From Crocinitomicaceae bacterium (lineage in GTDB: Bacteria; Bacteroidota; Bacteroidia; Flavobacteriales_D; Crocinitomicaceae): a stretch of 64,000 nucleotides of DNA. A program made the translations under genes and the position numbers. This document shows, in pieces, positions 54,229-63,879 of the stretch. Below the pieces are notes generated by a model. That model searched no databases. It was not told the DNA's origin and saw nothing but the letters and a program-made list of their open reading frames with translations. How positions within the stretch are numbered: the stretch's first letter is position 1; each line of letters opens with the position of its first letter. The stretch is from assembly GCA_016719925.1 (NCBI GenBank), contig JADJYC010000003.1:248001-312000 (forward strand), given 5' to 3'.

Positions 54229-54968
54229 TTACTCGTTCACTTCTCTTTTTCGTTTTTATTTCGGTAACTGCATTTGCCCAGCCGGATGTCAATCAGGTGG
54301 ATGCAAACGGACTCAAGCAAGGTGTGTGGAAAAAAGCCTATGAGAACAATGCTGTATACAAATATGTAGGTCAGTTCAAAGACGATAAACCCTACGGAAA
54401 ATTTGTCTATTACTATGAGTCAGGAGATGTGCAGGCGGTCATAAATTTTTCAGATGACGGTTCAATAGGTTACAGCAAAATGTACCATGAGTCGGGCTAC
54501 ATGATGGCCCGCGGAAAATATGTGAACCAGCTCAAAGACAGTACCTGGGTTTATTTTGATGACCGCGGCATTATCAGTTATCAGGAAAGTTATAAAAACG
54601 GGAAACTGGATGGTGATTACATTGTTTATTATGAACCGGTTGACGGACAATATCTGATTGCAAAACATTATAAATACCGTGAAGGACTGTTGCACGGAGA
54701 ATTCAAAACCTATCATCCAAACATGCAGGTTGAAAGTGAAGGAGTTTATGATAACGGGAATTTAAACGGAACCGTCACGCACTATTATCCCAACGGCAAA
54801 GCTATGCGAATTGAAAGATGGCAATTTGCTGTCAAACATGGCTATTGGATTTTCTATGATGAAGCAGGCAAACAGGTTGGCTACAAGCTATACTGGGAAG
54901 GCGTTCAGCTGAAAGGCCCTGCGCTTGAAAAGAAAGAAGCTGAGCTGAAAGAGCAAAAAAATAAATAG
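54225..54968 (+). CDS. Secreted MORN-variant repeat protein
   Basis: 247 residues. Signal peptide ending TAFAQ (residue ~19), then seven or so repeats of the type GKFVYYYESGDVQAVINF, HESGYMMARGKYVNQLKDSTWVYF, NGKLDGDYIVYYE, GLLHGEFKTYHPNMQVESEGVY and NGNLNGTVTHYYPNGKAM. Ends in a Lys/Glu-rich tail. The ATG overlaps the stop of gmhB by 4 bp. Function unknown; outer-membrane or periplasmic location is inferred. Confidence 0.75.
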   Translation: MITRSLLFFVFISVTAFAQPDVNQVDANGLKQGVWKKAYENNAVYKYVGQFKDDKPYGKFVYYYESGDVQAVINFSDDGSIGYSKMYHESGYMMARGKYVNQLKDSTWVYFDDRGIISYQESYKNGKLDGDYIVYYEPVDGQYLIAKHYKYREGLLHGEFKTYHPNMQVESEGVYDNGNLNGTVTHYYPNGKAMRIERWQFAVKHGYWIFYDEAGKQVGYKLYWEGVQLKGPALEKKEAELKEQKNK

Positions 54969-55015
54969 GACTGTTTTCAATCATTCCTGAATCTTTACAC
55001 CCGACCGAATTTTCC

Positions 55016-55023
55016 TATCTTTG
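55016..55023 (+). promoter_or_regulatory. -7 element TATCTTTG upstream of ffh
   Basis: Perfect TAnnTTTG, 22 nt before the ffh start codon. Confidence 0.5.
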
Positions 55024-55045
55024 TATTCCCTAAACAGAATGCTTT

Positions 55046-56398
55046 ATGTTTGAAAATTTAACCGAGAAGTTTGAGCGGGCGCTCAAAGTTTTAAAAGGAC
55101 AAGGTCAGATTACTGAAATCAACGTTGCAGAAACGCTGAAAGAAGTTCGACGTGCGCTGCTTGATGCCGATGTTAGTTTTAATACAGCCAAAGATTTTAC
55201 TGCACGCGTTAAGGATAAAGCAATTGGAAGAAATGTATTAACTACGATTTCTCCCGGTCAGTTGCTGACTAAAATCTGTCATGAAGAGCTGATTGAACTC
55301 ATGGGCGGTGATCAGGCAGAGATTAATCTGAAAGGAAATCCTGCAGTTATTCTGATGTCAGGTTTGCAGGGTTCTGGTAAAACAACACATTCAGGTAAAC
55401 TTGCCAATTATCTTAAATCTAAAAAGGGTAAAAATCCATTGCTGGTTGCGTGTGACGTTTATCGTCCTGCGGCTATTGATCAGCTTCATGTTTTGGGTGA
55501 ACAACTTGGAATAGAAGTTTACTCGAATAAAGAAGAAAAAGATCCGGTAAAAATTGCCAAAGATGCACTTGCATTTGCCAAAACAAAAAGTTTCAATGTT
55601 GTAATTGTCGATACTGCCGGTCGTTTGGCTGTGGATGAAGACATGATGAAGGAAATTGCAAACATTAAAAATGCACTCAATCCATCTGAAACGTTGTTTG
55701 TTGTTGACGCAATGACTGGTCAGGATGCAGTGAATACAGCAAAATCTTTTAATGACAGAATAAATTTTGACGGTGTCATCTTAACCAAATTAGATGGAGA
55801 TACCCGGGGCGGAGCAGCCTTGTCTATTAAATCGGTAGTTGATAAACCAATCAAATTTGTAGGTACAGGTGAAAAAATGGATGCGCTGGATGTATTCTAT
55901 CCTGCGCGTATGGCGGATCGTATTCTTGGAATGGGTGACGTTGTATCACTCGTTGAAAAAGCACAGGAACAATACGACGAAGCAGAAGCAAAAAAACTCC
56001 AGAAAAAAATTGCCCAGAATAAATTTGACTTCAATGATTTTTATTCGCAGCTGCAGCAGATCAAAAAAATGGGAAATGTCAAAGATCTGATGGGAATGAT
56101 TCCGGGTATGGGAAAAGCAATGAAAAATGTGGATATTGATGAGAACGCGTTTAAGGGAATTGAAGCCATCATTCAATCCATGACACCCAAAGAGAGAGCA
56201 AATCCGGATATTCTGAATGTATCACGAAAAACGAGAATAGCAACCGGCAGCGGAACAAATATGACTGAAGTGAACAAACTCATAAAACAATTCTCAGAAA
56301 CCAAAAAAGTCATGCACATGATGAGTAATAAAAAGAACATGGCCAACATGATGCGTCAGATGCAGGGAATGAAAGGGATGGGTGGTTTACCGATGTAA
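55046..56398 (+). CDS. ffh: Signal recognition particle protein Ffh (SRP54)
   Basis: 450 residues, intact. N domain (FENLTEKFERALKVLKGQG), G domain: GLQGSGKTTHSGKLANYL (G1, residues ~107-124), VACDVYRPAAIDQL, DTAGRLAVDEDMM and TKLDGDTRGGAALSI, then the Met-rich M domain with MGMIPGMGKAMKN, MTPKERANPDIL and MMRQMQGMKGMG. It binds 4.5S RNA and signal sequences and docks on FtsY. Note GKTTHSGKLA where most Ffh proteins have GKTTTTGKLA. Confidence 0.95.
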   Translation: MFENLTEKFERALKVLKGQGQITEINVAETLKEVRRALLDADVSFNTAKDFTARVKDKAIGRNVLTTISPGQLLTKICHEELIELMGGDQAEINLKGNPAVILMSGLQGSGKTTHSGKLANYLKSKKGKNPLLVACDVYRPAAIDQLHVLGEQLGIEVYSNKEEKDPVKIAKDALAFAKTKSFNVVIVDTAGRLAVDEDMMKEIANIKNALNPSETLFVVDAMTGQDAVNTAKSFNDRINFDGVILTKLDGDTRGGAALSIKSVVDKPIKFVGTGEKMDALDVFYPARMADRILGMGDVVSLVEKAQEQYDEAEAKKLQKKIAQNKFDFNDFYSQLQQIKKMGNVKDLMGMIPGMGKAMKNVDIDENAFKGIEAIIQSMTPKERANPDILNVSRKTRIATGSGTNMTEVNKLIKQFSETKKVMHMMSNKKNMANMMRQMQGMKGMGGLPM

Positions 56399-56452
56399 TC
56401 GCGTAATCAATGGTATTAAAATTTTTACCTGTTCTTTGGATTTCCTGACCAT

Positions 56453-56483
56453 TATACGTATCTTTGTAAAAAACACACGTATA
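56453..56483 (+). promoter_or_regulatory. vapBC-like promoter with operator flanking the -7 element
   Basis: TATACGT (56453-56459) and ACGTATA (56477-56483) are inverted half-sites on either side of a perfect -7 element TATCTTTG (56459-56466). The second half-site overlaps the ATG at 56483. Likely antitoxin autorepression site. Confidence 0.55.
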
Positions 56484-56725
56484 TGACTACCAAGTTAACG
56501 CTGACGGTCGAAAAGTCAGTCATTGAGCGTGCCAAGTTATATGCACGGAATACCGGAAGAAGTCTTTCAGAAATAATTGAAAATTATCTGGATTCAATAA
56601 CTCAGGAAACCAAATCAGAAAAGCTGTCGCCCAAACTTAAAAAAATTGTTGGCGCTGTTAAGTTGCCGGATAATTTTGACGAAGAAACCGAATTGCGTTC
56701 ATATCTGGAAAAGAAACATCTGTGA
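56483..56725 (+). CDS. DUF6364-like antitoxin
   Basis: 80 residues. MTTKLTLTVEKSVIERAKLYARNTGRSLSEIIENYLDSI is a ribbon-helix-helix, the DNA-binding part; the rest (KLSPKLKKIVGAVKLPDNFDEETELRSYLEKKH) wraps the partner toxin in such pairs. It overlaps the PIN gene by 4 bp (GTGA). Confidence 0.82.
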   Translation: MTTKLTLTVEKSVIERAKLYARNTGRSLSEIIENYLDSITQETKSEKLSPKLKKIVGAVKLPDNFDEETELRSYLEKKHL

Positions 56726-57141
56726 AAAATATTTTTGTTGACACCAATATTCTGGTTGATTTGATTGCTGACAGAAAACCACACAGCAAATATGCCATTG
56801 ATCTCTTTTCAAGAGCCGAAAACAAAAAAATAAAACTCTATACTTCTTCTCATTCTGTTGCAACCACGCATTACCTGCTTAAAAAATATCTTTCTGAAAA
56901 GGAATTGAGAAACATATTATACAGCCTGACAGAATATCTTACAATTATTCCGGTGGATGCAGAAAAAATCAAAAAAAGTCTTCGTTCAAAGCACAAAGAT
57001 TTTGAAGATTCACTTCAAATTTTCTGTGCAGTTTCCATTGAAAAAATGGAATGTATTGTTACACGTAACATAAAAGATTACAAAGATTGCGAATTGCCTG
57101 TTTATCTGCCGGATGAAATTATTGACAGATTGCAAAAGTAA
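56722..57141 (+). CDS. PIN-domain toxin (VapC-like)
   Basis: 139 residues, GTG start. FVDTNILVDLIADRKPHSKYA (catalytic Asp near residue 6), conserved Thr/His in SHSVATTHYLLKKYL, and acidic site 2 in KDFEDSLQIFCAVSIEKMECIVTRNIKDY. Paired with the RHH antitoxin just upstream, this is a complete vapBC-type module downstream of ffh. Confidence 0.85.
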   Translation: MKNIFVDTNILVDLIADRKPHSKYAIDLFSRAENKKIKLYTSSHSVATTHYLLKKYLSEKELRNILYSLTEYLTIIPVDAEKIKKSLRSKHKDFEDSLQIFCAVSIEKMECIVTRNIKDYKDCELPVYLPDEIIDRLQK

Positions 57142-57179
57142 AGCAAGTTCTATTTCATCAATAAACTCAGGTTAATCAG

Positions 57180-57196
57180 TGTTCTTCAATAGAACA
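57180..57196. repeat. Inverted repeat TGTTCT/AGAACA after the PIN toxin
   Basis: Perfect 6-bp arms around TCAAT. The half-site resembles the higBA operator arm (AGTTCTC), with the same 5-nt spacing; may be a terminator stem. Confidence 0.3.
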
Positions 57197-57272
57197 TGTA
57201 AGTTTTAAAGTTCCTGTCCGTCTAAACCACCTGCAAGCGTACTGAACATTTAATTTTTGTACATTTACCAGA

Positions 57273-59478
57273 GTGAGTAAACTGCTGTCTTTACTGTTGA
57301 TTCTTTTTTGTTCGGTTAATTTCGGACAGAACGGTCAGGTTATTCTTACAGAAAAAAATCTGGGTACATCATTTGGTGCTGACGTACTAATTCTAAAAGA
57401 TCAGGAACGCAAATATTCTGTTCAGGATATTAACCAGATGTCCGAAACCTCTTTTGAAACAAAAACAGATGCCATTCCAAATCTTGATTTTACGACTGCC
57501 AGATGGTGGCTTAAATTTTCAGTAACCAATCAAACCAGTTCACCCAATTTTATTCTGGAAGTTGCACGCCCAATTACAAACAAAGCAGCGTTTTATCAGA
57601 TGCGCGGTGAACAAATTGAAAATTCATTTTTAAGCGGTGATGATTATGCATTCAGTTCTAAAGCTATTCCGCACCGCAAACATTTATTCCCGATGTATAT
57701 TGAGCCTGGATCAACCAGTCATTACATTATAGAACTTGAAAGTGACGGTGAAGTCATTACGCTTCCCGTAAACATCTATGACAAAATAAGTTTTTTTGAG
57801 TCAGATTATCTGGTTCAGTTTACCTACGGTTTCTATTTTGGAATGATGCTGCTGGTGGTATTCATTTATTTTTTCTTTTATGTTTTATTGAAAGACAAAT
57901 CATTTCTATGGTATATCATTTATGTTTTTTGTCAGGCGGTCATGCAGTTTTCACTGGATGGATATTCCTATCAGTATTTTTTTCCGTCCGGCGGATACAT
58001 GACCAATCACATTGTACTCATCTCCGCTTCGCTTACCATTGTATTTCTGCTGTTTTACGCAAGTGCATTTTTGAAACTGAAAGAAAACAGTCCCAAACTT
58101 TTGCGCTTTTATAATTATACATTAGGATTTGTTTTACTAGCTTTTTTGCTCTCATTGATTCCGGGAGTTACTTATACTATTTCTTATCCGCTGATTAATG
58201 CCACCAGTTTACTCAGTGTCATTCTCACATTGGTTTCTATTTATATTTTAAAATCAAATGGAATTAAAATCTGTAACTATTTTGCTGTTGCATTTACTGT
58301 TTTGATTTTGGGTGCTATAGTTTTTATCCTTGGAAACTTTAATATTTTAGGTAATGCAGAACTCGCGCAGAACGCGCTGAAAATTTCTTCTGCCATTGAG
58401 GTTATTATTCTTAGCATCTCCATGTCTAACAAATACAGGGATCTGCAAAAAGAAAAAGAAGCAGCTCAGGCAGAAGCATATAAAAGTCTGGAAGAAAAAA
58501 ATGCCATCATGGACCAGATCAATATAAAACTGGAACAACAGGTAAAAGAGCGTACAGCAAAAATTGAAAATCAGAAAGAAGAACTTGCAGAAATCAATGC
58601 AGAAATTCTGAGCAGTATTAAATATGCCAAACGGATTCAAGAAGCAATTCTACCGGCAAAAGATTATGTGAGATCATTTCTGGATGATTATTTTGTTTTT
58701 TACCGTCCGAAAGATGTTGTAAGCGGTGATTTTTATTTCATAGAAAAAACCAGAATCTCTAATGAAGAACATACTCCCCTTATACTTTTTGCTGCAGTAG
58801 ATTGCACAGGTCATGGCGTACCAGGTGCATTTATGAGCATTGTTGGAAATAATTATCTGACACAAACCTTAACAGAACAATCCGTGAACTCCCGGCTGAA
58901 GCGCTTAATTTTTTGAATCAGGAGTATTTAAAACATTGCGTCAGGATATCACACAGAAAGACAAAACATCAGCAGTGCGCGACGGAATGGACATTGCTTT
59001 GTGTGCCCTGGACATTGATAAAAAAATGCTGCATTTTGCCGGCGCAAAAAATCCGGTTTATATTGTCAGACAAAGCGGCGATCCAATGTGTTTTGGAGAA
59101 GCAGGAAATGAAAAAACTTTACAGAAACTGGAAAACGGAGACGTTCATTTATTTGAAATAAAAGGAGACAAACACCCGATTGGCGCATTTATGGATGAAG
59201 AATTACTACCGTTTACAAACAAATCCATTCAGTTACAAAAAGGAGACATGGTGTATGTTTTCACTGATGGATTTGCAGATCAGTTTGGAGGTTCGCAGCT
59301 GGAAGGATCAAAAGGAAAAGGGAAAAAATACACCTACAAACGATTCAAACAATTTTTAATGGCAAATTCCGGCAAACCATCAGCCGAACAACATCAGTTA
59401 TTAAGAAATGAATTTGTGAACTGGAAAGGCGATTCAGAGCAGATCGATGATGTTTTAATTGTCGGTGTAAGAATATAA
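57273..59478 (+). CDS. 7TM-DISM sensor with PP2C/SpoIIE phosphatase domain (one frameshift)
   Basis: About 734 residues, GTG start. Signal peptide (SLLLILFCSVNFG), extracellular 7TMR-DISM-type domain (ARWWLKFSVTNQT, GSTSHYIIELES), seven membrane helices (residues ~180-395), a long coiled coil (residues ~395-450), then SpoIIE: YAKRIQEAILPAKDYVRSFL, KDVVSGDFYFIEK, AAVDCTGHGVPGAFMSIVG. The frame changes near 58889-58895 and continues AEALNFLNQEYLKTLRQDI ... KGDMVYVFTDGFADQFGG ... QIDDVLIVGVRI to 59478. It senses an outside signal and sets a partner-protein phosphorylation state; partner not visible here. Confidence 0.87.
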
Positions 59479-59498
59479 ATGAGCAGCGCAGCTGCACG

Positions 59499-59565
59499 CG
59501 GATGAGCTTGCCTCATCCGAGCAAACAACAGGAAAAACACAAACCGGATGGGGCGAGCCCATCCG
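59499..59565. repeat. Pair of REP-like hairpins in opposite orientation
   Basis: Hairpin 1: CGGATGAG-CTTGC-CTCATCCG (59499-59519). Hairpin 2: CGGATGGG-GCGAG-CCCATCCG (59545-59565). Stems are perfect, with a compensating A-T to G-C change; the loops match only when one is reverse-complemented (CTTGC and CTCGC). The G+C content is far above the surroundings. Reminiscent of REP elements mobilised by TnpA-REP transposases. Confidence 0.6.
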
Positions 59566-59581
59566 AGACAAAAAAATAGAC

Positions 59582-60316
59582 ATGAGCATCCTTGCAGGAA
59601 AATACAAGTATCATTTATCCAAACTTTTACCCAAAAACACAAACGTTACTATCAAATTAAAAAACGGTTTGAAATTCATCGTTCGGGCAAGAACGATGGA
59701 CCGTTCAGTATTAAAAGAAGTATGGCTGAGAGAAATCTACAACAAACATGGCATCACTGTGGACAAAGGAGATACAGTTATTGATATTGGCGGACACATT
59801 GGCTTGTTCAGTGTTTACGCTGCTAAAAGATCGCAAACAGGAAAGGTTTTTGCCTTTGAGCCTTTTTCAGAAAATTTTGCCAGACTTCAGCAGCATAAAC
59901 AAATCAATCAGTGTGATAATCTGGAAGTAATCAATAAGGGAGTTGATTCAACATCCGGAAAAAAAATATTGTTTCTTTCACCGGATAAAAATACCGGTGG
60001 ACATTCTCTCCATCTCAAAAATCAATCAGACCGAAAAGTAGAAATTGAAACGGTGAATCTGGAAGAATTCTGCAATCAGCATCAGATCAATACGATCGAT
60101 TTTCTAAAATTAGATTGTGAAGGGGCCGAATTTGAAATTATAAAAAGCAGTGAATCCGTTCTCTCACGTGTGAATAAGATTGTTATGGAATGTCATCCAT
60201 ACGGAGAACATTCGTGTGATGAAATGGTTTTTATTCTTCAGAAAAATGGTTTCAAAGTGATACGCGAAAGTAATTTTATAGGGGGGATTGAGATGTTATA
60301 TTGTAACAGGAAATAA
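59582..60316 (+). CDS. FkbM-family SAM-dependent methyltransferase
   Basis: 244 residues. VKEVWL-like lead (SVLKEVWLREIYNKHGITV), SAM motif DTVIDIGGHIGLFSVYAAK (residues ~64-82), FAFEPFSENFARLQQH, IDFLKLDCEGAEFEII (residues ~163-178) and the C-terminal GGIEMLYC. FkbM-type enzymes methylate sugar or polyketide hydroxyls. The nearby glycan genes suggest a sugar substrate. The start codon follows the hairpin pair by 16 bp. Confidence 0.85.
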   Translation: MSILAGKYKYHLSKLLPKNTNVTIKLKNGLKFIVRARTMDRSVLKEVWLREIYNKHGITVDKGDTVIDIGGHIGLFSVYAAKRSQTGKVFAFEPFSENFARLQQHKQINQCDNLEVINKGVDSTSGKKILFLSPDKNTGGHSLHLKNQSDRKVEIETVNLEEFCNQHQINTIDFLKLDCEGAEFEIIKSSESVLSRVNKIVMECHPYGEHSCDEMVFILQKNGFKVIRESNFIGGIEMLYCNRK

Positions 60317-60334
60317 TACTTTACCTTACTCCGG

Positions 60335-60726
60335 CTTCGGCTACGCTCAGCCTGCGTGGATGGAAAACAATCGTCAACAGATTAAAAAATTCGTACTTCG
60401 GCTACGCTCAGCCTCCGTGGATGGAAAAACAATTGAACTAATCTAAAAAACTTCGTACTTCAAACTTCGTAACTCTTACTTCGACTTCGACTCCGCTCAG
60501 TCTCCGTGGAAGGAAAAATAATTGAACTAATCTAAAAAACTTCGTACTTCCAACTTCGTCACTCGTATTTCGACTCCGCTCAGTCTCCGTGGATGGAAAA
60601 ACAATTGAACTAATCTAAAAAACTTCGTCATTCGGACTTAGGCTTCGAGAACCTCAGCCTGCGTGGATGGAAAACAATCGTCAACGGATTAAAACTTCGA
60701 CCTCCCAACTTCGTCGCTCGTACTTC
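60335..60726. repeat. Five degenerate tandem repeats, order A-B-B-B-A
   Basis: A 410-bp gene-free stretch is made of five related units starting near 60335, 60396, 60485, 60568 and 60643 (61-89 bp apart). Core: CTTCGGCTACGCTCAGCCT then CGTGGATGGAAAA. The first and last units continue with ACAATCGTCAAC and GATTAAAA (type A); the middle three with CAATTGAACTAATCTAAAA (type B). Spacing and sequence are too irregular for CRISPR. Similar Bacteroidota repeats exist between genes; nature unknown. Confidence 0.7.
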
Positions 60727-60728
60727 AA

Positions 60729-61976
60729 TCACTTCTTCAACCCAAACTTTTCTTCAGCCATTTCAGCAACATACTCTCCAATTGCTAATGATGCGGTAGC
60801 TGCCGGTGAAGGCGCATTTAAAACGTGGATGCTGTCTTCCAGATGTTCAATTCTGAAATCATCACGTGTATCACCATCTACGCTCAAAAGCATGGCACGT
60901 ACACCTGATCTTCCGGGTTTGATATCATCCATTGTAAGTGACGGTATCATTGTCTGTAATGTTTTAAGAAATAATCTTTTTGAAAATGCACGTCGGTATT
61001 CATTGATTCCGAAACGAACGTTACTGAAAAACAATTTCCAAGTTCCTCTGTAGGTTAATGCATCCCAGGTATCTTTCCAGCTGAAATCCGTTTTGCCATA
61101 TCCTTCTCTTTTGAATGTGAACACAGCATTGGGTCCGCATTCAATTTCACCGTCTGTCATGCGTGTGAAGTGAACTCCCAAAAACGGGAAGGCAGGATTT
61201 GGAACCGGATAAATCAGATTGTTCACTTTGTGTTTTGCCTGATCTGTCAGTTCATAATAATCACCCCTGAAACCAACAACACGTTCACGTAATTTTACTC
61301 CGTCCATTTTTGCCAGTCTGTCAGCCTGCAACCCGGCGCAAAAAATCATCTTTTTAGCTTTGAATACTTTATTCTCCGTCACCACTTCATGATAATCTGA
61401 TTTATTATTAACGGCAATTACTTTTTCACCCAGAATCACTTGTGAATCCGGCTGCTTTGCTATAGCAAGCTCAGCCATTTTATTTGTTGCGCCTACAAAA
61501 TCTATAATACCTGTACAAGGCACCCAAAGTCCTGCTATACCTTCAACAAAAGGTTCAATTTCCTTTAACCGTTTTCCATCAATTTTCTCCAACCCTTCTG
61601 TTCCGTTTGCTATTCCGTTTTCATAAATTTTATTCATGAATTCAAGTTCACTTTCTTTGGTTGCAACAACAATTTTACCGCATACATCATGCGCAATGCC
61701 GTGTTCTTTTGCAAAAGCAACCAGTTCATGTCTTCCTTTTACACAGTTTTTTGCTTTCAGTGAACCTGGTTTATAATACAAACCAGAATGAATAACACCA
61801 GAATTATGTCCTGTCTGGTGACCTGACAACACTTTTTCTTTTTCTATAAGCACCATTTTCAGATGCGGGTTGCGGATTTGTAATTTATAGAGTGTTGCGG
61901 CACCAACGATTCCACCGCCGATTATTGCAACATCAAAAAGAGGGTTATTTTCCAATTTGATTAAATTTGAATACAA
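60729..61976 (-). CDS. lhgO: L-2-hydroxyglutarate oxidase/dehydrogenase LhgO
   Basis: 415 residues, intact. FAD Rossmann VAIIGGGIVGAATLYKL (residues ~17-33), EKEKVLSGHQTGHNSGVIHSGLYYKPGSLKA (residues ~45-75), VGFRGDYYELT, FPFLGVHFTRMTDGEIECGPNA and KPGRSGVRAMLLSVDG ... HVLNAPSPAATASLAIGEYV. It oxidises L-2-hydroxyglutarate to 2-oxoglutarate, feeding electrons to quinone. This could feed KorAB indirectly, but the distance and the opposite context make that link speculative. Confidence 0.92.
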   Translation of the reverse strand: MYSNLIKLENNPLFDVAIIGGGIVGAATLYKLQIRNPHLKMVLIEKEKVLSGHQTGHNSGVIHSGLYYKPGSLKAKNCVKGRHELVAFAKEHGIAHDVCGKIVVATKESELEFMNKIYENGIANGTEGLEKIDGKRLKEIEPFVEGIAGLWVPCTGIIDFVGATNKMAELAIAKQPDSQVILGEKVIAVNNKSDYHEVVTENKVFKAKKMIFCAGLQADRLAKMDGVKLRERVVGFRGDYYELTDQAKHKVNNLIYPVPNPAFPFLGVHFTRMTDGEIECGPNAVFTFKREGYGKTDFSWKDTWDALTYRGTWKLFFSNVRFGINEYRRAFSKRLFLKTLQTMIPSLTMDDIKPGRSGVRAMLLSVDGDTRDDFRIEHLEDSIHVLNAPSPAATASLAIGEYVAEMAEEKFGLKK

Positions 61977-61995
61977 AACTAATCAAAGTTAAACT

Positions 61996-63132
61996 TTGTC
62001 TAATCAGGCCCGGCAAAAAATCAGTCCCGTTTATTTTGAAAATCTTGATGCTTTAAGGTTTTTGGCTGCATTCAGTGTGTTCATTTTTCACTATTTCAGA
62101 GATATTAAAGCCTTTTATCCGGGAATAGAAGAAAACAGCATTTTTAAAAGTATGCTGGTTGTTGCAGATAAAGGCGGACTTGGCGTGAATTTTTTCTTTG
62201 TGCTATCAGGATTTCTGATCACCTATTTGATCTTTCAGGAAAAACAAAGAACCGGAACATTCAGTCTTGGAAATTTCTTAATCCGCAGAACACTAAGAAT
62301 ATGGCCTTTGTATTTTATAATCATCCTGATTGGATTTGTCCTGTTTCCTTTGATCTTTGACTGGTATCACACCATTCATAACCCTTACATGTACGTTTTC
62401 TTTCTGGCCAATTTTGATGAAATCACAAATGGGCTGCATGATTCCGTTAATTTTTTGACTGCCCCCTGGTCAGTTGCAGTTGAAGAACAGTTTTATCTTT
62501 TCTGGAGTATTTTACTTTTTGCATTGTTCAAATGGAATAAACTGCGTTTTGAATTTGTGATTTTGATATTGTTCATTTTGTCCTTTTGGTTCAGAGAAAT
62601 TTTCTGGCACAATGAACGCGTGATTTATTATCACACTTTTTCAGTTTGTCAGGATATTCTAACCGGAGCTTTGGCGGGATTTGCCGTGTTCAATAAAAGT
62701 AAATGGGTTGAATTCATCATAAGCCTTTCACGTTGGAAAATAGTGCTTGTTTATCTGGTTGGATTTGTCATTTGTCTTGCAAAAAACAAACTTTTTGCCG
62801 GTCAGTTTATCATTGCCGAACGATTTGTCTTATCCCTGTTTTTTGCCTTTATTATTTTGGAACAAAGTATGGGGAAAAACTCCGTTTTTAAATGGGGAAA
62901 AATTTCATTGCTGAATTATCTGGGAAAAATATCTTATGGATTTTATATGTATCATCTGATTGTGATGTTTGTTATCTGCAGATTGGTTGAAATATATCTG
63001 CCAACCGGATATTACCTGATTCCTTTGTACTTTACTGCATCACTTCTATTAACTGTATGTGCTTCTGCTGTTAGTTACAAATTTATTGAAGCTCCGTTAT
63101 TACATCTGAAAAAGAAATACGGACACGAATGA
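61996..63132 (+). CDS. Acyltransferase family 3 membrane protein
   Basis: 378 residues, TTG start (no ATG fits). NLDALRFLAAFSVFIFHYF (catalytic His in helix 1), GVNFFFVLSGFLITYLIF, RRTLRIWPLYFII, APWSVAVEEQFYLFWSI and ten or so membrane helices. The family O-acetylates surface polysaccharides or antibiotics. Its role is probably in surface glycan modification. Confidence 0.85.
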   Translation: MSNQARQKISPVYFENLDALRFLAAFSVFIFHYFRDIKAFYPGIEENSIFKSMLVVADKGGLGVNFFFVLSGFLITYLIFQEKQRTGTFSLGNFLIRRTLRIWPLYFIIILIGFVLFPLIFDWYHTIHNPYMYVFFLANFDEITNGLHDSVNFLTAPWSVAVEEQFYLFWSILLFALFKWNKLRFEFVILILFILSFWFREIFWHNERVIYYHTFSVCQDILTGALAGFAVFNKSKWVEFIISLSRWKIVLVYLVGFVICLAKNKLFAGQFIIAERFVLSLFFAFIILEQSMGKNSVFKWGKISLLNYLGKISYGFYMYHLIVMFVICRLVEIYLPTGYYLIPLYFTASLLLTVCASAVSYKFIEAPLLHLKKKYGHE

Positions 63133-63845
63133 GCAAAGTGTTACTCAGTCCTTTATTATGCAGCATCTTGCTAACACTCTTATTTACTAATTGTACATCT
63201 GAGTTAACAGAAAATTCTGACAAAACAAATGGCTGGAACTATAATGATTCAGAACAAAGTTGTTTGCCATCAGATTCAGTTTCAGAAATTCCTGCAGAAT
63301 TTGATGTGAAAATTTCCATGTATTTTTCAGATGAACTATTTGAAGACAGTACTTTTTCAGGAACAACCTGGTATAAAAATGATACATCTGTCTACACTGA
63401 AGGCAAACAAATATCCAATCAACCAAACGCTTATTATATCGAACCTTTTGTCATTAAAAAAGCAAACGGGAAAAAAATACTGGAAACTTTTGATGAGAAT
63501 ATCTGTGAGACCGGCGGCAGAAGTGCATGGAACAAATACATATTAAAATACGATAAACAAAGCAGACCCGTTCAGGTTGAGCATTATAAAGCTTGGTGGT
63601 ATGAAGGTTTAATGACTGAGCAGGGTGAAGAACCTGAAATAAAACCAGAAAAACCAGACTATTTTTTAAACGCAATTGTCACTTACTGCTATGATTCCCT
63701 CTTTACCTCTGAAACAACTTATTTTCCAAAACATGAACTGACTGATGTTCGGACAACGACCTATAACAAGCATTCACGGATTATTCTGGAAACATATCAA
63801 ACCAAAACCTACAAACAAAAATTCTATTTTGAGTATCCGGATTGA
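63129..63845 (+). CDS. Hypothetical lipoprotein
   Basis: 238 residues. Signal and lipobox SILLTLLFTNC (Cys at residue ~22). No known domain; two regions look like degenerate repeats with Tyr- and Lys-rich strands (YILKYDKQSRPVQVEHYKAW; YNKHSRIILETYQTKTYKQKF). The ATG overlaps the stop of the acyltransferase by 4 bp. Confidence 0.6.
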   Translation: MSKVLLSPLLCSILLTLLFTNCTSELTENSDKTNGWNYNDSEQSCLPSDSVSEIPAEFDVKISMYFSDELFEDSTFSGTTWYKNDTSVYTEGKQISNQPNAYYIEPFVIKKANGKKILETFDENICETGGRSAWNKYILKYDKQSRPVQVEHYKAWWYEGLMTEQGEEPEIKPEKPDYFLNAIVTYCYDSLFTSETTYFPKHELTDVRTTTYNKHSRIILETYQTKTYKQKFYFEYPD

Positions 63846-63879
63846 CATGCTAATTCAAAATCGTTGATTATTTTTAGTC

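Noticed and set aside
60335..60726. CRISPR array
   Set aside because: Units differ in length (61-89 bp), repeats are degenerate, and there are no unique spacers of constant size or cas genes.
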